Positions 1 to 12,114 of a stretch of DNA of 64,000 nucleotides are shown in pieces. The position numbers and the translations under genes were made by a program. Each line of letters opens with the position of its first letter. The first letter of the stretch is position 1. Where the stretch lies: NCBI GenBank assembly GCA_028386065.3, contig JAKUCV010004765.1, forward strand, positions 59,255 through 123,254, in the 5' to 3' direction. This DNA is from Turnera subulata (Eukaryota; Streptophyta; Magnoliopsida; Malpighiales; Passifloraceae). Under the pieces are notes generated by a model. That model ran no database searches. It saw only the letters and a list, made by a program, of their open reading frames with translations, and was not told the DNA's origin.

Positions 1-257
1 GTTGGGTGGTATCTGATTGGAATATTGCTTTTTAAATTTATTCATTTAGTGGTGTTGTATTCTGCTATTCCCATCATAGGATAAAATTTATTGCATAAAA
101 AAAAAAAAACCATGCTATTGCAATCTGTCATCCTGGTCATGCCAGCTCCAGTTTTCAGTGGTTTCATCGGTCATGCATATGGGGCCAAAGATCTTCAAAA
201 CATGAAATTGTATGTGATGGTGATTTTACTGAATGCAAGTTTACTCTTTTTCTTCAG

Positions 258-1316
258 AGTTCCATTCAAGCTGACAGGGATGATCCCAGCCTGCCTTTAG
301 TGACTGCACCTTTTGGGCATGCTTCACAGGTACATTCCCAAATCAAATACATTTCTAATAAAACAGTGACATCCTCCCAGTTTTGATATTCAAGCTTTTA
401 ATTGGAACAAAAATACAGTTAACCAGTGACATTTACCATCAGTGCAATTGAATGTATTGTTAACTGTTCTCATTCTGAAATCATAAAACAGGAAATCGTG
501 AACCTTCTGCTGTGCGGGCAAGCTGTTCCTAATGTATTTGATGGCAGGATGGATTTAGGGGGTGGCATGTTTTTGAAGGGTATATCCACGAGTGTGGAAG
601 TTGGATTTCTAACGCTGTTGGAATCACTCAATTTCTGCAAGGTGGGACAGCATCTTAAATGTCCAAAATGGCCGATATGGGTTGTTGGAAGTGAGTCCCA
701 TTATACAGTTCTCTTTGCGCTTGATACCACTGTGCAAGATGAGAATGAACTGGAAGAGAGGGAATCACAGATTCGAAGAGCTTTTGATGCGCAAGATCAG
801 AGTGGTGGTGGTGGTTTTATTAGTGTTGAAGGTTTCCACCAAGTCCTCAGGGAGACACGTGTTAGGCTTCCACCCGAGAAGCTTGATCACCTTTGCAGCA
901 CTGGCTTTATCGTGTGGAGTGAATTCTGGCAGGTTATATTGGAACTGGACAAGAATTTGGGGGGCCTAAAGGATTCAAGTGGGTTAATGGGTAAGAAGGT
1001 GTTTGATCTATACCACTTCAATGGGATTGCGAAGTCTGATTTAAATGGTCCCCAGGCGATCATTGGGGGTGAGACACCAGTGCAAAGGCCTAGGCTCACA
1101 AAACTGAGGGTTTCAGTTCCACCAAGGTGGACACCTGAGGAATTCATGGCAGATGTAGTGGTATCTTCTGGTCCTGGCGGGAATGAATCTGCTGGCAAAG
1201 ACACAGAAGCGACAAAACCTGAGCCTGCTCAGCATGCACCTTTGGTTGATTGCATTAGAACGCGCTGGCCACGTGCTACTTGCAATTGGGTGGGGGATCC
1301 TCCTAGTATAGTTTGA
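258..1316 (+). CDS. MINDY-3/4-type deubiquitinase, C-terminal exons (partial)
   Basis: Two exons of a gene whose 5' part lies left of the window. Exon 258-329 sits between TTCTTCAG and GTACAT; exon 492-1316 follows AAACAG and ends at TGA. Both joins are phase 0 and no other phase of the first exon is open. The protein has the MINDY (DUF4205) signature: an FGHASQ/VNLLLCGQ segment, NVFDG, then PIWVVGSESHYTVLF, whose His (codon 699-701) fits the family's catalytic His. An EF-hand-like loop (DAQDQSGGGGFIS, about 771-940) lies between it and the C-terminal block ending in NWVGDPPSIV; human MINDY-3 also has an EF-hand insert. Family knowledge: MINDY enzymes are cysteine peptidases that trim Lys48-linked ubiquitin chains. 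The catalytic Cys would be upstream, so activity cannot be judged here. Confidence 0.85.
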
Positions 1317-1860
1317 GGTCTTATTGAGTTCTGTCAATGAGAAAGTCTAGTTGGTGGAAAAACAGATGGACACAAGGCAAAATGCTGCTGCAAAAGGATG
1401 ATCAGAAAGGAGATCTCTTGTACCCTGGAGGCAATGCTTGGCTGTATGGAAGACGTGCAACACCATGATCTATTGTGGTTGTATCTCCTCCGCACTCTTT
1501 TCAGTGGGTTATAGTGAGGTCAAATATTGAGTAGAAAGATGGACTCATTTATTTGACGATAAAAAATGTGTAAAATTCAATTCGTGTTTAGCTTTGTGTC
1601 AATGCGGAAACCTGTGGCGAGGGAATGCTAATAATAATTGATGACTGGTATTAATTTTTGTTGTAACATTTAAATACTGCTGGAGAGGAAAGGAGTTGGA
1701 CGGAAATGAGTTTCTAATGGAGAATTAGGCTTTGCTTGGACTTTATGAATATGTAATGATTGGTTTATTGTTGCTGTTATTGTGATATTGGCATGGACCT
1801 GCAAGTTGCTTAAAGGCTCTGTCTTCTCTGGCAGTATGGTAGGCGCCATTTAAACTGGGT
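1317..1860 (+). other. Probable 3' UTR and flank of the MINDY gene
   Basis: AT-rich sequence after the stop codon with several AATAAT/ATTAAT stretches (about 1628-1660) that could act as plant poly(A) signals. No ORF or repeat is recognised. The 3' end of the transcript is inferred, not seen. Confidence 0.4.
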
Positions 1861-1863
1861 AAG

Positions 1864-1966
1864 GTCAAAGAATGCCTAATTTGTGAAAAAAATTAAGATG
1901 ATTTAGTAGGCATAGGTCAAAGGATGTCAAACCTGTGAAAAAATCAAGATGATTTAGTAGGCATTG
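1864..1966. repeat. Tandem duplication, about 52-bp unit x2
   Basis: Two adjacent units share GTCAAAG.ATG, TGTGAAAAAA and AAGATGATTTAGTAGGCAT, with a few substitutions between them. Confidence 0.7.
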
Positions 1967-2171
1967 GTGGTCTACAAGGTACAAACAACAAACATAAATG
2001 CTGTCCTGCCCCCTAGTTTGCATTTGCAAGTTTGTGCAAGACGCATTGACTTCACCAAGAGTAATTTGTGGAGAGTCCTTTGTGCTTGGAGCGCTAACTT
2101 CAATGCTAACTCTGGTAGCTAGGAGACTGGGAGACAAGGCCTAGGAAAGCCATGACCACTCTATTCCAATC

Positions 2172-2416
2172 CTCCCTCTGGGGAAAAAAAAATTGTTCCT
2201 AAAAGATTGTCACTTTGCAATTTTCAGTGATTATTAATTGAGTTTTTTCCATACTTATCATTTACTTTACATAACAATTACATCTAGCTTATTTATTTTT
2301 AGTAAAAGTAAAATAAGGGTAAATCAGTCAAATAATCCTAGATTTTAGGCTATTAATTGTCTTCCTTAATTTGTGTGAGGATTCCTTACACGTCAATTAT
2401 TTAGGAATAGAGGGAG
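2172..2416. mobile_element. Stowaway-like (Tc1/mariner) MITE, diverged copy
   Basis: Starts CTCCCTCTGG and ends ...ATAGAGGGAG followed by TA, the usual Stowaway terminal motif. The interior shares blocks with the element at 27028-27229, including AAATAATCCTAG and TTTTAGGCTATTAATT, so both belong to one family. The left TA is not preserved. Confidence 0.75.
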
Positions 2417-2517
2417 TAGTAACTACCGCATAAGAGAAAGAAAAAAAGGGAAAAAAGAAGTCCAATAGTAACTACCGCATAAGAGAGAGGGAAAGAAGGA
2501 AAAAAAGAAGACAAGGA
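2417..2517. repeat. Direct repeat with purine-rich spacer
   Basis: AGTAACTACCGCATAAGAG occurs twice about 50 bp apart, each followed by an A/G-rich stretch. It could be a tandem duplication or an old A-rich retroposition scar. Confidence 0.55.
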
Positions 2518-2652
2518 AACTTCTACCTCCTACCCTGACCTAGTTCAAATTGAATTAATTGGGTTTAAGAAGTTCTTGGATATCAATTACTAGAAAAATG
2601 ATGTTGATTATGTATCTATTTGTTGACAACTAAATAAAGAGTCTTATCCTTA

Positions 2653-3027
2653 GTTTGGTATAATTCTACTTCACTTAAAATAGGAATTGAATTCTATTTT
2701 TTATTTTTGGAGCAATATTTTGGTAATATTTCAAATCCAAGCAAAACCTATCGGATTTGGAATTTAATTCCATTGGATAAGTATTGGTATGTCTAAATGA
2801 CAAAAATGACCTTGTACTCTTATTTTAATTTTTTTTAGCAAAAGGACAACTTAGGTAATTTTAGCAATTCAATTGATAATTTGATTTATACCAAACATTG
2901 GAATTGAATTCAATTCCTCATTATTAAAAAATATACCAAACATGAGAATTGATTTCATAATGAATTCAAATTCTAAATTTTTAATGATTTGAATTCAATT
3001 TTAATTCTAAATTAATACCAAACGGAC
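2653..3027. repeat. AT-rich MITE-like element with TTTGGTATA termini
   Basis: The left edge reads AGTTTGGTATAATTCTA and the right edge, in reverse complement, reads GTTTGGTATTAATT. Two further inverted TTTGGTATA motifs lie inside. No clear TSD was found, so the superfamily is unassigned and the limits are approximate. Confidence 0.4.
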
Positions 3028-3426
3028 TGTTAGGGTTTCTCTTTGTCGTCTCTCTTAGGTTTAGGTCTCTTCCTAGATCTTAGGGAAGCATGGGGCTGAA
3101 ATTTCTAAGTTTAGTTTCATGATTTATGAGTTTTGTCCATAATATTATGGTCTAGATTCTCTCATAAGAGAGTTTGGTCAGCGGCTTTCCCCGATTTTTT
3201 CCTTTTTTCTTTCCCTTATAGTCCCCTAAACTTTGTTTCCTTCAGAGATTTTTCCCTCGTTCCTTTTATTCTTGTTTTTTTTTTCTTTTGACACTTTGGT
3301 GTTGATCTACGGAGGTTTTTTTCATATCACTCAGATCGGGTTCCAGCAAAGGGTGCATCTCGCTTCTTTTGGTTGTTCTTCAATCACTTCCCTCACATTT
3401 TGGTTCCATGACTGCATCTAGTTCGA

Positions 3427-4250
3427 CTACTCTGGGGCAAAAGGGAAGGGTATTGCACCTGAAGATCTAACTGAGGATGTATTATATCTCGATGATCCCG
3501 GCACTAAGCTAGTCGATCCTAAATTTTTCTTGCTAGCAAAGGTTCTGGGGAACAAGCACCTAAACCCAAGGGCTTTTACTAATGTGATGCGAGGATTGTG
3601 GAGTCCAGTGAAGGGAATGGAGATTGCCCAGTTGGAACGAGCCCTCTTTCTCATCCAATTACAAGCCAAAGAAGATCTTATCAAGTATTGAAGGGCGAGC
3701 CTTGGTCTTTTGACAAACGATTAATTCTTTTGAAGCAAGTCTCTCGCGATAAAAACTTTTCATGTACTCCACTCAAAGAATGTCCTTTTTCGGTCAAGAT
3801 CTATGATATTCCTATAAGTTCTAGGAATAGTCGTCATCTTCCTCTGATTGTTGGCCAACTTGGTTGTTTCTGTAGATTTGATAACTGTGGAGAGGCCGGT
3901 TGGGTTAAGTTCATTCGCACCCAGGTGATTCTTGACGTTGACAAACCCCTAAAGAAGGAAATTCGCAGTTGCACTTCCCAAAATCATATGCTTACCTTTT
4001 CGGTACGCTTTGAGAATCTACCCAATTATTATTATGGTTGCGGCTTGATTGGGCATTTGATCAAGGAACGTGATTTTTGGTCTGATGAGGACTCGGATAC
4101 GAATGCAGACTATCCATATAGTGATTGGCTGAGGGTTTCCCCAACCAAACCTTTCTTTACCCAAATCACTTGTGCTAGCCCTCAATCACAAACCCGTTCT
4201 TCTAATCCTATTTGTAATTTATCATTTACCCCTACCTACTAACCCATCCC
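3427..4250 (+). pseudogene. LINE ORF1 remnant (DUF4283 plus zinc knuckle)
   Basis: Frameshifted coding remnant. Readable blocks include LEGEPWSFDKR-like KGEPWSFDKRLILLKQV (about 3688-3740), typical of DUF4283, and YYYGCGLIGHLIKE (about 4025-4070), a decayed CX2C-type knuckle in which the first Cys is replaced. In L1 elements this protein binds the element RNA. A Pro/Ser/Thr-rich stretch to about 4950 corresponds to the usual low-complexity C-terminal part. At least one frameshift near 3600-3690 separates the N-terminal and DUF4283 blocks. Confidence 0.75.
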
Positions 4251-4959
4251 CCTCCCCTATACTGCCTGCTGCAGATCAAAATAACCTTATATCTAAGGTA
4301 GCTAGGGAACTTATTCTTGGTGCCTTGACTGTCGCTTAACCTTCCCATAATCTACCCTCGACCTCTCTTTCTTCACCTTTTCCCTCTTCCACTGTGTCTT
4401 CCACTCTGACCCCTATCCCTTTACTTTCCTTTGGTCCTCCTATTCTCTAAAATCCACCCAAGATCACTTCAACTCTAGTGTCTACCACAACAGTTCCCTC
4501 TACTCCCCCTCCTACCAATTTCTTACTTCCTACCCTTTCTTCCAACCCTACACCCAATCGCCCCGTCTCTTATTCTCCTGCTACCTCATCCGTTCCTTGT
4601 CCTCCCACTTTAACCCCTTCATCGGTGTTTGTGTCCACTAAAATCAAATTTACCCTCTCTAAAACACCATCCTTAACTCCTCTTTTTCCATCGTCCCCCA
4701 AGCACATCCCCTCCTTCTTTCTCCCTTGGGTCTTCCTCTTACCCCAAACTATCCAAACATAAGGTGCGTTCTTCAAAGAAGCCTTCAGTTGGTCTTTCTT
4801 TATCTTATCTACCTTCTGATTTTAAAGAAAATATCCCCTCCCCCCACCAACCACCACATATCTTCCTCACTCCCTATACATCTTGATACCTCATCTTTTG
4901 GCATTCCAAATTACTCGACGAAGTTAGTGGAGGCTGATCAGCAGCCCCACCCCCACGCA

Positions 4960-7550
4960 ATGAGGTCTCTTGCTTGGAACTGTCGCGGTTTATAGAGTCC
5001 TTAGGCAGAGTGCTCTTTGTTTGAACTACTTCGGTTAGAGCGCCCCTTATTGGTTTTTCTTTCGGAAACAAAACTTAACTCTGCTGAATTTAATAGATTA
5101 AATAATCGTCCTGGATATCCTAATGTTTTGGTAGTTGATTGTAAAGGGAATGGCAATTGAAGAAGGGGTGGCCTTGCTTTATTATGGTCTGATGTCTTAG
5201 AGGTGCTTTAATTAGTATGTCTATTGACAACATTGATACAAGGGTCAAATGTGGAACTCTCTTCTGATTGGAAATTTACGAGATTTTATGGATGGCCTGA
5301 ACAGTCACAGAAGCACCAGAGTTGGTCCTATTAAGAGAGCTATCCCGGTCTATCAATCTTCCTTGGGTTTTTATTGGAGATTTCAACGAGATATTACATC
5401 TCTATGAGAAAGAGGGAGGTCGACTTAGGGACTACCGTGCTATTTATGGCTTCAAGGATGCCCTACGTGATCGCTGTCTTCAAGACCTTAGTTACATGGG
5501 CAATATTTATACGTGGTCTAATGGGCATAGTGTACTTGATGATAGAAGAGAAAGATTGGATCGTGGAGTTGCTAGTTCGGCTTGGCTTTCTCTATTTCCC
5601 CATGTACGTGTAATCCATCTAATTCGTAAAAATTCTGACCACTCTCCTATCTTGCTCCGAACTGATACTAAACTCACTTCTTCTACCTCTCAAAGTCGCC
5701 CTTTTCGCTTTGACAAAATGTGGCTTCGAGATACTTCTTTTCGGGATGAGGAGGAGACTGTCTGGGAGTTGTCTCGTTGTACCGAGGATCCTCATATTCT
5801 GGAAAGGAGGATTTCTTTCTATGCCACCTGTTTCACCCAATGGCAAAAGGATTCTTTTGGTCTGGTGCATAAGCAAATTAGGTCCTTTACTGCCACCATG
5901 GGATTATTACAAAACAGACCACAAGATGACACCATTATTGCTCAATTAAAAGAGTTACAAAGTTCCATAGATGAACTACTGAAGAGGAAAGAAGAAATAT
6001 GGTCCCAACATTCTTGCTCTGATTGGTTATGATGTGGTGACAAGAACACAGGACACTTTCATGGCAAATCTTCTTCCTGCAAACGGCGAAACTTTGTGAA
6101 AGAGATAAATGATGCAAGTGGTCAATGGGTAACTGGCAAAGATTCAATTGTTACCATTTTTTACCCAGTCTTTTGTAGATATACACAGCAATGATGGTAG
6201 ACGAGATATGCATTCTGTGTTAGACTGTGTTGATGTTCGAATCACCGAATAGATGAATGCCATACTTTTATAATCTTACAAGAGGGTGGAGGTAGAGACA
6301 GCCTTAAAACAAATGCACCCTTTGAAGGCATCTTATCCGGATGGTACGCCTGCGCTCTTTTACCAAAAACATTGGGATATTTTAGGTTTGGATGGTATTT
6401 CTTACGTTTTATCTTTTTTGAATAATCAGTCTTACTTTGAGTCTTTAAATTCAACTTTTTTAGTTTTATTTCCTAAAGTTCAGTCCCCATCCACTCCTAG
6501 TGAATATCGGCCTATCAGTCTTTGCAATGTCCTATATAAATTAGCCTCCAGAGTCCTTGCTAATAGGCTGAAATGTGTCTTACCATCTGTTGTTAGTCCT
6601 TATCAAAGTGCTTTTGTTCCTGGGCGCCACATAACGGGCAATGCCTTAATTGCTTTTGAGATTTTTCATTACATGCTAAAAAGACATAAAGGTCGAAAAG
6701 GAACACTTGGTTTATCATTTGACATGAGTTATGCTTATGATAGAGTAGAATGGGATTTCCTAGAGAGTATTATGCTTAAATTAGGTTTTGACCCTACATG
6801 GGTGGGGACTATTATGTCTTGTATCTCTACAGTATCCTATTCAATTCTGATCAATGGCTTTCCAAGTGCTCCCTTCACTCTAGGTCGTGGACTTCCTAAG
6901 GGGATCCTCTTCCCCCATATTTGTTCTTATTCTGTGCTGAGGGTTTTTCCTCTCTGATCAAAACTGCAGAAACTCGTGCATTAACCCATGGAGCCAGAAT
7001 TTGTCGGACTGCACCAGCCATCAACTCATCTGTTATTCACAGATGATAGTGTCATTTTTATTCGAGCTATAGAACCAGAAGTGGATGCATTAATGGCTAC
7101 TATTCGATCCTATGAACGATTCTCTGGGCAAAGTATTAATTTGGATAAATCCGAATTCACCACAAGCCGAAACATGTCTGATGATTTCTTACTATATCCA
7201 ATGAAGGATGTGAATAAAGGCAGTGGATTGGTTCCAAAAATATCTTGGTTTACCCATAATGATTGGTCGCTCGAAGAAAGCCATTTTTTCGTCAGTTTGT
7301 GATTGAGTGCACAAGAAACTCAGTGGATGGAAGGAGAAAATTTTATCCAAGGCGGGGAAAGAGGTTTTGATTAAATCAGTTGTTCAGAGTATTCCAACTT
7401 ATTTGATGAGTTGTTTTCTGCTTCCGAACATCACTGAAGAACTTGATAGGGCCATCCGTAAATTCTGGTGGGGTGATAATCAGGGCTCTCATGGCATTCA
7501 TTGGCTGGCTTGGGATAAAATTTGTTTATCCAAACGATATGGGGGGCTTG
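4960..7550 (+). pseudogene. LINE ORF2 remnant: endonuclease, reverse transcriptase, zf-RVT start
   Basis: The endonuclease begins at LAWNCRGL (about 4969-4992) and continues with WVFIGDFNEIL (about 5370) and KNSDHSPILL (about 5630), the GDFN and SDH motifs of the apurinic-type nuclease. The reverse transcriptase shows EYRPISLCNVLYK, PYQSAFVPGR and the catalytic region LLFTDDSVIF (7030-7060), where FTDD replaces the usual FADD. The zf-RVT start, with KLSGWKEK and IRKFWWG, runs to RYGG at the hAT junction. Stop codons and shifts (for example after 6032 and around 6250, 6957 and 7302) make it non-functional. Confidence 0.85.
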
Positions 7551-9569
7551 TAGACATGGTAAAATGGGTATTGACACGACAATCTGTGAATACCCGACCC
7601 AAAATCACTTGGCCCTATTCACCTATTCCTTATCACCTTCTTCCTCGGGTCAATCCCATGTCAATGGAGTCGCCACCTAAGTTTTATTAGGGACAAAACT
7701 TAGGAAAAACCCTTGAATGACTCCTTAGGCAACTGGTCATGGCGAACCAAAGACATGGGATCGGGGGTTCATCACGGATGGGAAGGTGTTAGGCACCCAT
7801 CCGTGTTGGGTCGAAACTTTGTGCATTTAAAGAGAAAAGTGTGCCTTGTGCAAGTGTGCAAGAGTGTGGAAAATAAAGAAAAGGGGGGAGAAAAGGCTTG
7901 GCTTGCATCCCGTTGTGAAACCGAGATTACCTACGTACCCGAGTGATCGGGGTCAAAGCCACATAATTCTAAACATGGCACACAGTGGCCACTTACATCA
8001 TCAAAAGCATCAGCAATCAATCGGCCAGAATCAATCAAAAAGGTTTAGGATTACCTTATGTAGCCCTCCTCTAGCTCCTTGCAATGGGTTGAGTTCTACA
8101 CCCACCTTTTTGCCACTCCTTAGCTCTTTGGTTGATCCTCTTCTTGATTCTTCCTTGCTAGACTATTGCTTGATGCTCCCCACAAAAATCCTCCAGAGTT
8201 TCTGACTTAGAAAATATTTCTAAGCTTGGAGAAGTAGAGTTTCTCCAAGCAAGAAGAGCTTATGGGTGTGTATGTGAGAAAGATTGTGTATCCCCTGAAA
8301 TGTGTGTGAGGGGTCCTATTTATAGTGTTCTGGGGAGCCTAAGGGCGTGGACCTGCTTAATGGTGAAGATTATGCCCGAAAATCTGGTCCAAAACCTCGT
8401 GGGATCGAAAAAGAAACAAAATCGGAGATTTTCGGAGATCCTGGGCACCCATGACCGCCATGGCCGGCGGTCACGGCTTGGATGACCGCCATGACCGGCG
8501 ATCATGGCCACAAGACCTCCAGGGCTTGGCGGCCATCCCGTGATGACCGCCGGGCCCTCCCGGTTTTGTGCGTTCTTTCCTTTTTTGCTCCTCAATCCCC
8601 CTAATTCAGCTCTGATTTGATCCTACCGCATAATCAACCCCCAATCTACCCAGAATCATTCAATTACTTGATTAGCACTCCCCCAAATCATTCCATAATC
8701 AAAAGATTACACCTTAACACCCAAAATCATACCAAAAACACAAAATCTACTTAAATGATAATTAACTCTGATTTTCCACGAAAATCAGAGCTAAAATTGA
8801 TCTACTAGAAATGTGTTAATGGGCTGGACAAACTCTGGAGAATAATTAATTTGGACCCTCAAACTCATTCCTAACCCAACAATAAATCATCTCATTATAA
8901 TTGGGTAAAAACAAATAAAAAGGGCCAAATATATTTTAATGCAAATAAACCTTATCACATGTTTTATCCTAAGGTTAAATCATCTCATTAATCCTAGGAT
9001 TTAAGTGCATAGAGGTTTATGTCATCAAAACACATTAATTCTACTAAATTAAAATTCATATCATGCTTGAACCTTAGACCAAATCATCTCATTGATCCTA
9101 AGTCTACACATGTACAAAGTACCTTTTAAGAGTGGGTTGACCTGCCAACCCGATAAGTACCTTTTTATGACCTGATTATATTTAGGTATAGATATTTTAC
9201 TGATTTAAATATAAGAGTTATTTTATATTTAAGACCCAAATTACTAAAATTATCCAGAAATATTTTTATAAATACTTTAAAATATTATTATATTATGATT
9301 CTATAATTTATAATCTTATTTAATATATGAAAAAATCTAATTATATGCCTATATGCTTAAAAAATACAACAACTTGTGCAAAATAGAATAATTTCAAACT
9401 GATTTTTAGTCTTGTTAGATTTAATAGGTAACCCGCGGGTTAACTCGTACCCGACACGATAATAAATGGGTTGGACATGACACGATTATTAAATGAGTCG
9501 GGTCGGGTTGAAGAATCGAAACCCGTTTACCTGTTCAACCCGACACGATAACACGAATTGCAAGGTCTA
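7551..9569. mobile_element. hAT-like element with exact 8-bp TSD
   Basis: The element begins TAGACATGG and ends CAAGGTCTA, so both ends read TAGAC inward with weak similarity beyond. It is flanked by GGGGCTTG at 7543-7550 and again at 9570-9577. Removing it and one TSD restores the LINE frame (YGGLGF), which proves the insertion. Near the right end (9420-9560) are repeated CCCGACACGA-type motifs common in plant hAT MITEs. Most of the interior is LTR copy A. No transposase is present. Confidence 0.8.
7585..9130 (-). repeat. LTR copy A, diverged, nested inside the hAT element
   Basis: Begins TGTGAATACC and follows copies B and C through the GGGTCAATCC, ATGGGAAGGTGTTA and CGGGGTCAAAGCCA blocks. 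A CTATTTATAG box lies at 8316-8325, with a GC-rich cluster of TGACCGCCATG dyads at 8450-8560. Orientation is taken as minus because the box reads as a TATA element on that strand. The right end has lost the TTCACA terminus, so that boundary is approximate. ORFs such as 8300-8485 fall in the GC-rich patch and are not coding. Confidence 0.65.
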
Positions 9570-10139
9570 GGGGCTTGGATTTTGGCCGGTTGGGAATTTT
9601 TAATCAAGCTATGTTGGCAAAACAAGCTTGTCGCTTGGTCAATAACCCGGAGTCACTGGTTTCCATGATTTTCAAGGCAAAATATTTTCACGCACTCATT
9701 TTTTGCAGGCCAAGTTAGGTTATGTACCTAGTTATATATGGCGCAGTATCCTTCATGGTCAAGAATTACCTAATAATGGTGGAGATGGGTCATAGGCACT
9801 AGTAATACTACTCGCACTGTTCTGGACAAATGGCTACCTAGAGATTCAAAGTCCAACATCCTCCACTCTCACCCTCCTTACTATTGCAATTATTAATTCA
9901 TTATTTCTAGAGGGGGTAGCAGGAATGGAATCAACCATTAATCCAGACAATTTTTTGCAATGAGGAGGCTTCTATCATTCTAAATATTCCTCTGAGTCGC
10001 ACTTTCCATGCGGATTTTCTCTATTGTCTACATACTTCCGATGGTTCTTATTCAGTTTGTAGTGGTTATCGTTGGGCCATGTTTCATTGAATTTCTACCA
10101 ATACCCCTGCTGCTAATTGGAATTTCATTTGGTTATTAT
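9570..10139 (+). pseudogene. LINE ORF2 remnant, zf-RVT region resumed
   Basis: After the second TSD copy the LINE continues with NFNQAMLAKQACRLV (about 9590-9640) and then ALIFC and SYIWRS-like blocks typical of the region downstream of the L1 reverse transcriptase. Frameshifts follow. It stops abruptly at the LTR start at 10140, so the terminal zf-RVT cysteines and the poly(A) end are missing. Confidence 0.8.
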
Positions 10140-11974
10140 TGTGAAGACCTGACCAAAAATTAATTTGATCCCTCACCCAATCCTTACACCTTCTTCTTAG
10201 GGTCAATCCAACATCAATGGAATCGCCACCTGAATTTTATTAAGGCAAAATTTATGGAAAAACCTGGCATCCATCTCCCTAGGCAACTCGTCATAACGAA
10301 ACAAAGATGTTGCATTCGGAGGTTCGTCATAGATGGGAAGGTGTTAAGCACCCATTCGTGTTTTGATGAATCGTGAGTAATTGAAAATCAAAGTATGCCC
10401 TATGCACAAATAACACAACAAGAATAATAAAGCGAAAATAAAAACAAAACGGAAAATAAACACAAAATTGAGCTTGAGATTCCACCACTAGAATCCACCA
10501 ATGTACTCCGACAACTGGATTCAAAGCTCACGTAGTTCTTACATGGCATCAAAGCAAAACACAACACAACATAGAAACATCACGATAACATAATAAGAAG
10601 AAAACACTCAATTTGGCTTGCATCCTGTTATCAAACCGAAACTACCTACGTACCCGTGTGACCGGGGTCAAAGCCATGTAGTTCTAATATGGCTTCTCAA
10701 ACAATCAAAGCATCATCAGTAATAGCATCACAGCAATATGTAACATCAGAAAATTGAGATTAAAAGGGTTAGGGTTACCTCTTGAAGCCCTCCTTTAGCT
10801 CCCGTGCGTTTACCACTCCTTAACAGAATCTTAATTCGACTTTAGGCAGAAATTTGATGTAGAAGGAGACTAAATCAGCATTTGGCATCAACAACAAACT
10901 TTTATATCTTTCTTTCAGATTTCCACAGACACTAAGAATGCAGAAATCTGAAGTCTACAGCCCGGATATCGCGATTTTACCGAGACTGCATGGGGAAGAA
11001 CTCTCCTCTCAGGTTTGCACTCTCCACTCCAATGATTTGCTCTGATTGGCCTCCTTCTGGCTCTCTTCTTGATCTCCCTCTGCTACTGTATTGTTGCTGC
11101 TCCACTCTATGATATTTCTCCAGAATAACAACTCCTAAAAAGGTTTCTAACCCTAGAGAAGAAGAGTTTTCCCTAGGTTTCAAACCTATAGTGTATAGAG
11201 AATAATTTTAATGTATATCTCCAGTTGTGTGTAATAGGGAGTCTATTTATAGTGCTCAGGGGGTAAGGGGTCGTCCTAATAATCTAAGGGTTGAGATTGA
11301 ATCCCTAAATCTGACGGTCAAGAGCTAGTATCTCAAAAAAGAGGAAAAAAGAACCTTCTGGAAGCGTTGACCGCCATAGCCCTGGGGTCATGTCGAGGCG
11401 ACCACCAGGCCATGGCAGTCATGCTACACTTGTCCGCCAGTGGTGGCGGTCATGGCTCCATGTCCGCCACCGACTGGATGATTTTTCCTATTTTCTTACT
11501 TTTTCTCCTCCAATCCGATTCCTAGTTGGTTTCTGCTTCCTCTAGAATATTCCCTTACCTAGAAAACACCCTAACTTGTCTCCTATACCACCATTTTTCC
11601 TCTTTAACAAATACACATCAAATTATTCTTCTTTTCTTATAAAATCACCATAAAAACATAAAATAAGCAAAATATATATTTAATCCCAAAATTACACAGA
11701 AATTAGGAATAATTGGATTGCAGGCAATGTGTTTAAATGGGTTGCTACTATTGGAGAATCCATATTTTACTAGCCCATTCTAACCCAAAATTAGAGAAAT
11801 AATAAAGGGAAAAAATAAATAAAAAATTAAGCAAATAAAATACCATTATTCTATCACATCAAATCACAAGCATATTCATGCCATAAATCAAATCATCTCA
11901 TCAATTAACGATATAAACACATAAAAAATTCAAAAATAATGGAATAAATCATAAGTCAAATTTGGGTGTTCACA
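10140..11974 (-). repeat. LTR copy B (about 1.8 kb, TGTGAA...TTCACA)
   Basis: The boundaries are a 6-bp inverted terminus: TGTGAAGACC at left and GGGTGTTCACA at right. The body matches copy C throughout. CTATTTATAG at 11243-11252 reads as TATA on the minus strand, with the GACCGCCATAG dyad cluster at 11367-11475, upstream in that orientation. On the minus strand the LTR begins TGTGAACACCC. The bases just right of the LTR read, on the minus strand, as a purine-rich tract (GAGGAACATC), as expected for a polypurine tract before a 3' LTR. Confidence 0.75.
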
Positions 11975-12114
11975 GATGTTCCTCGTTGGTGAGACTTTAG
12001 AAATATGAAGACTAACCAACGAAAAGAAGAACAACCAAATTTGACAGAGCTTGCTGACATTGATGTTGATGCTTGACACGTGTACCATGGGTTGGACTCA
12101 TCTCATCCGAGTGG
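11975..12114 (-). mobile_element. 140-bp residual internal segment between LTRs B and C
   Basis: This strip aligns with the start of the sequence right of copy C (14261-14390): both share CTCATTGGTGAG/CTCGTTGGTGAG, CTTTAGAAA, GAGCTTGCTGA and CATCTCATCC. It therefore represents the 3' end of the internal region, with the coding part deleted. Confidence 0.65.

Larger units (their letters stand above)
3030..10139 (+). mobile_element. L1-type LINE, degenerate, interrupted by a hAT element
   Basis: The domain order is that of plant L1 elements: ORF1 with DUF4283 and a CCHC-type knuckle, a Pro/Ser/Thr-rich linker, endonuclease, reverse transcriptase and zf-RVT region. Many stops and frameshifts show it is dead. 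The body is split by the element at 7551-9569 and resumes in frame at 9578. Its 3' end is lost where the LTR at 10140 begins. The 5' limit is approximate. Confidence 0.85.
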
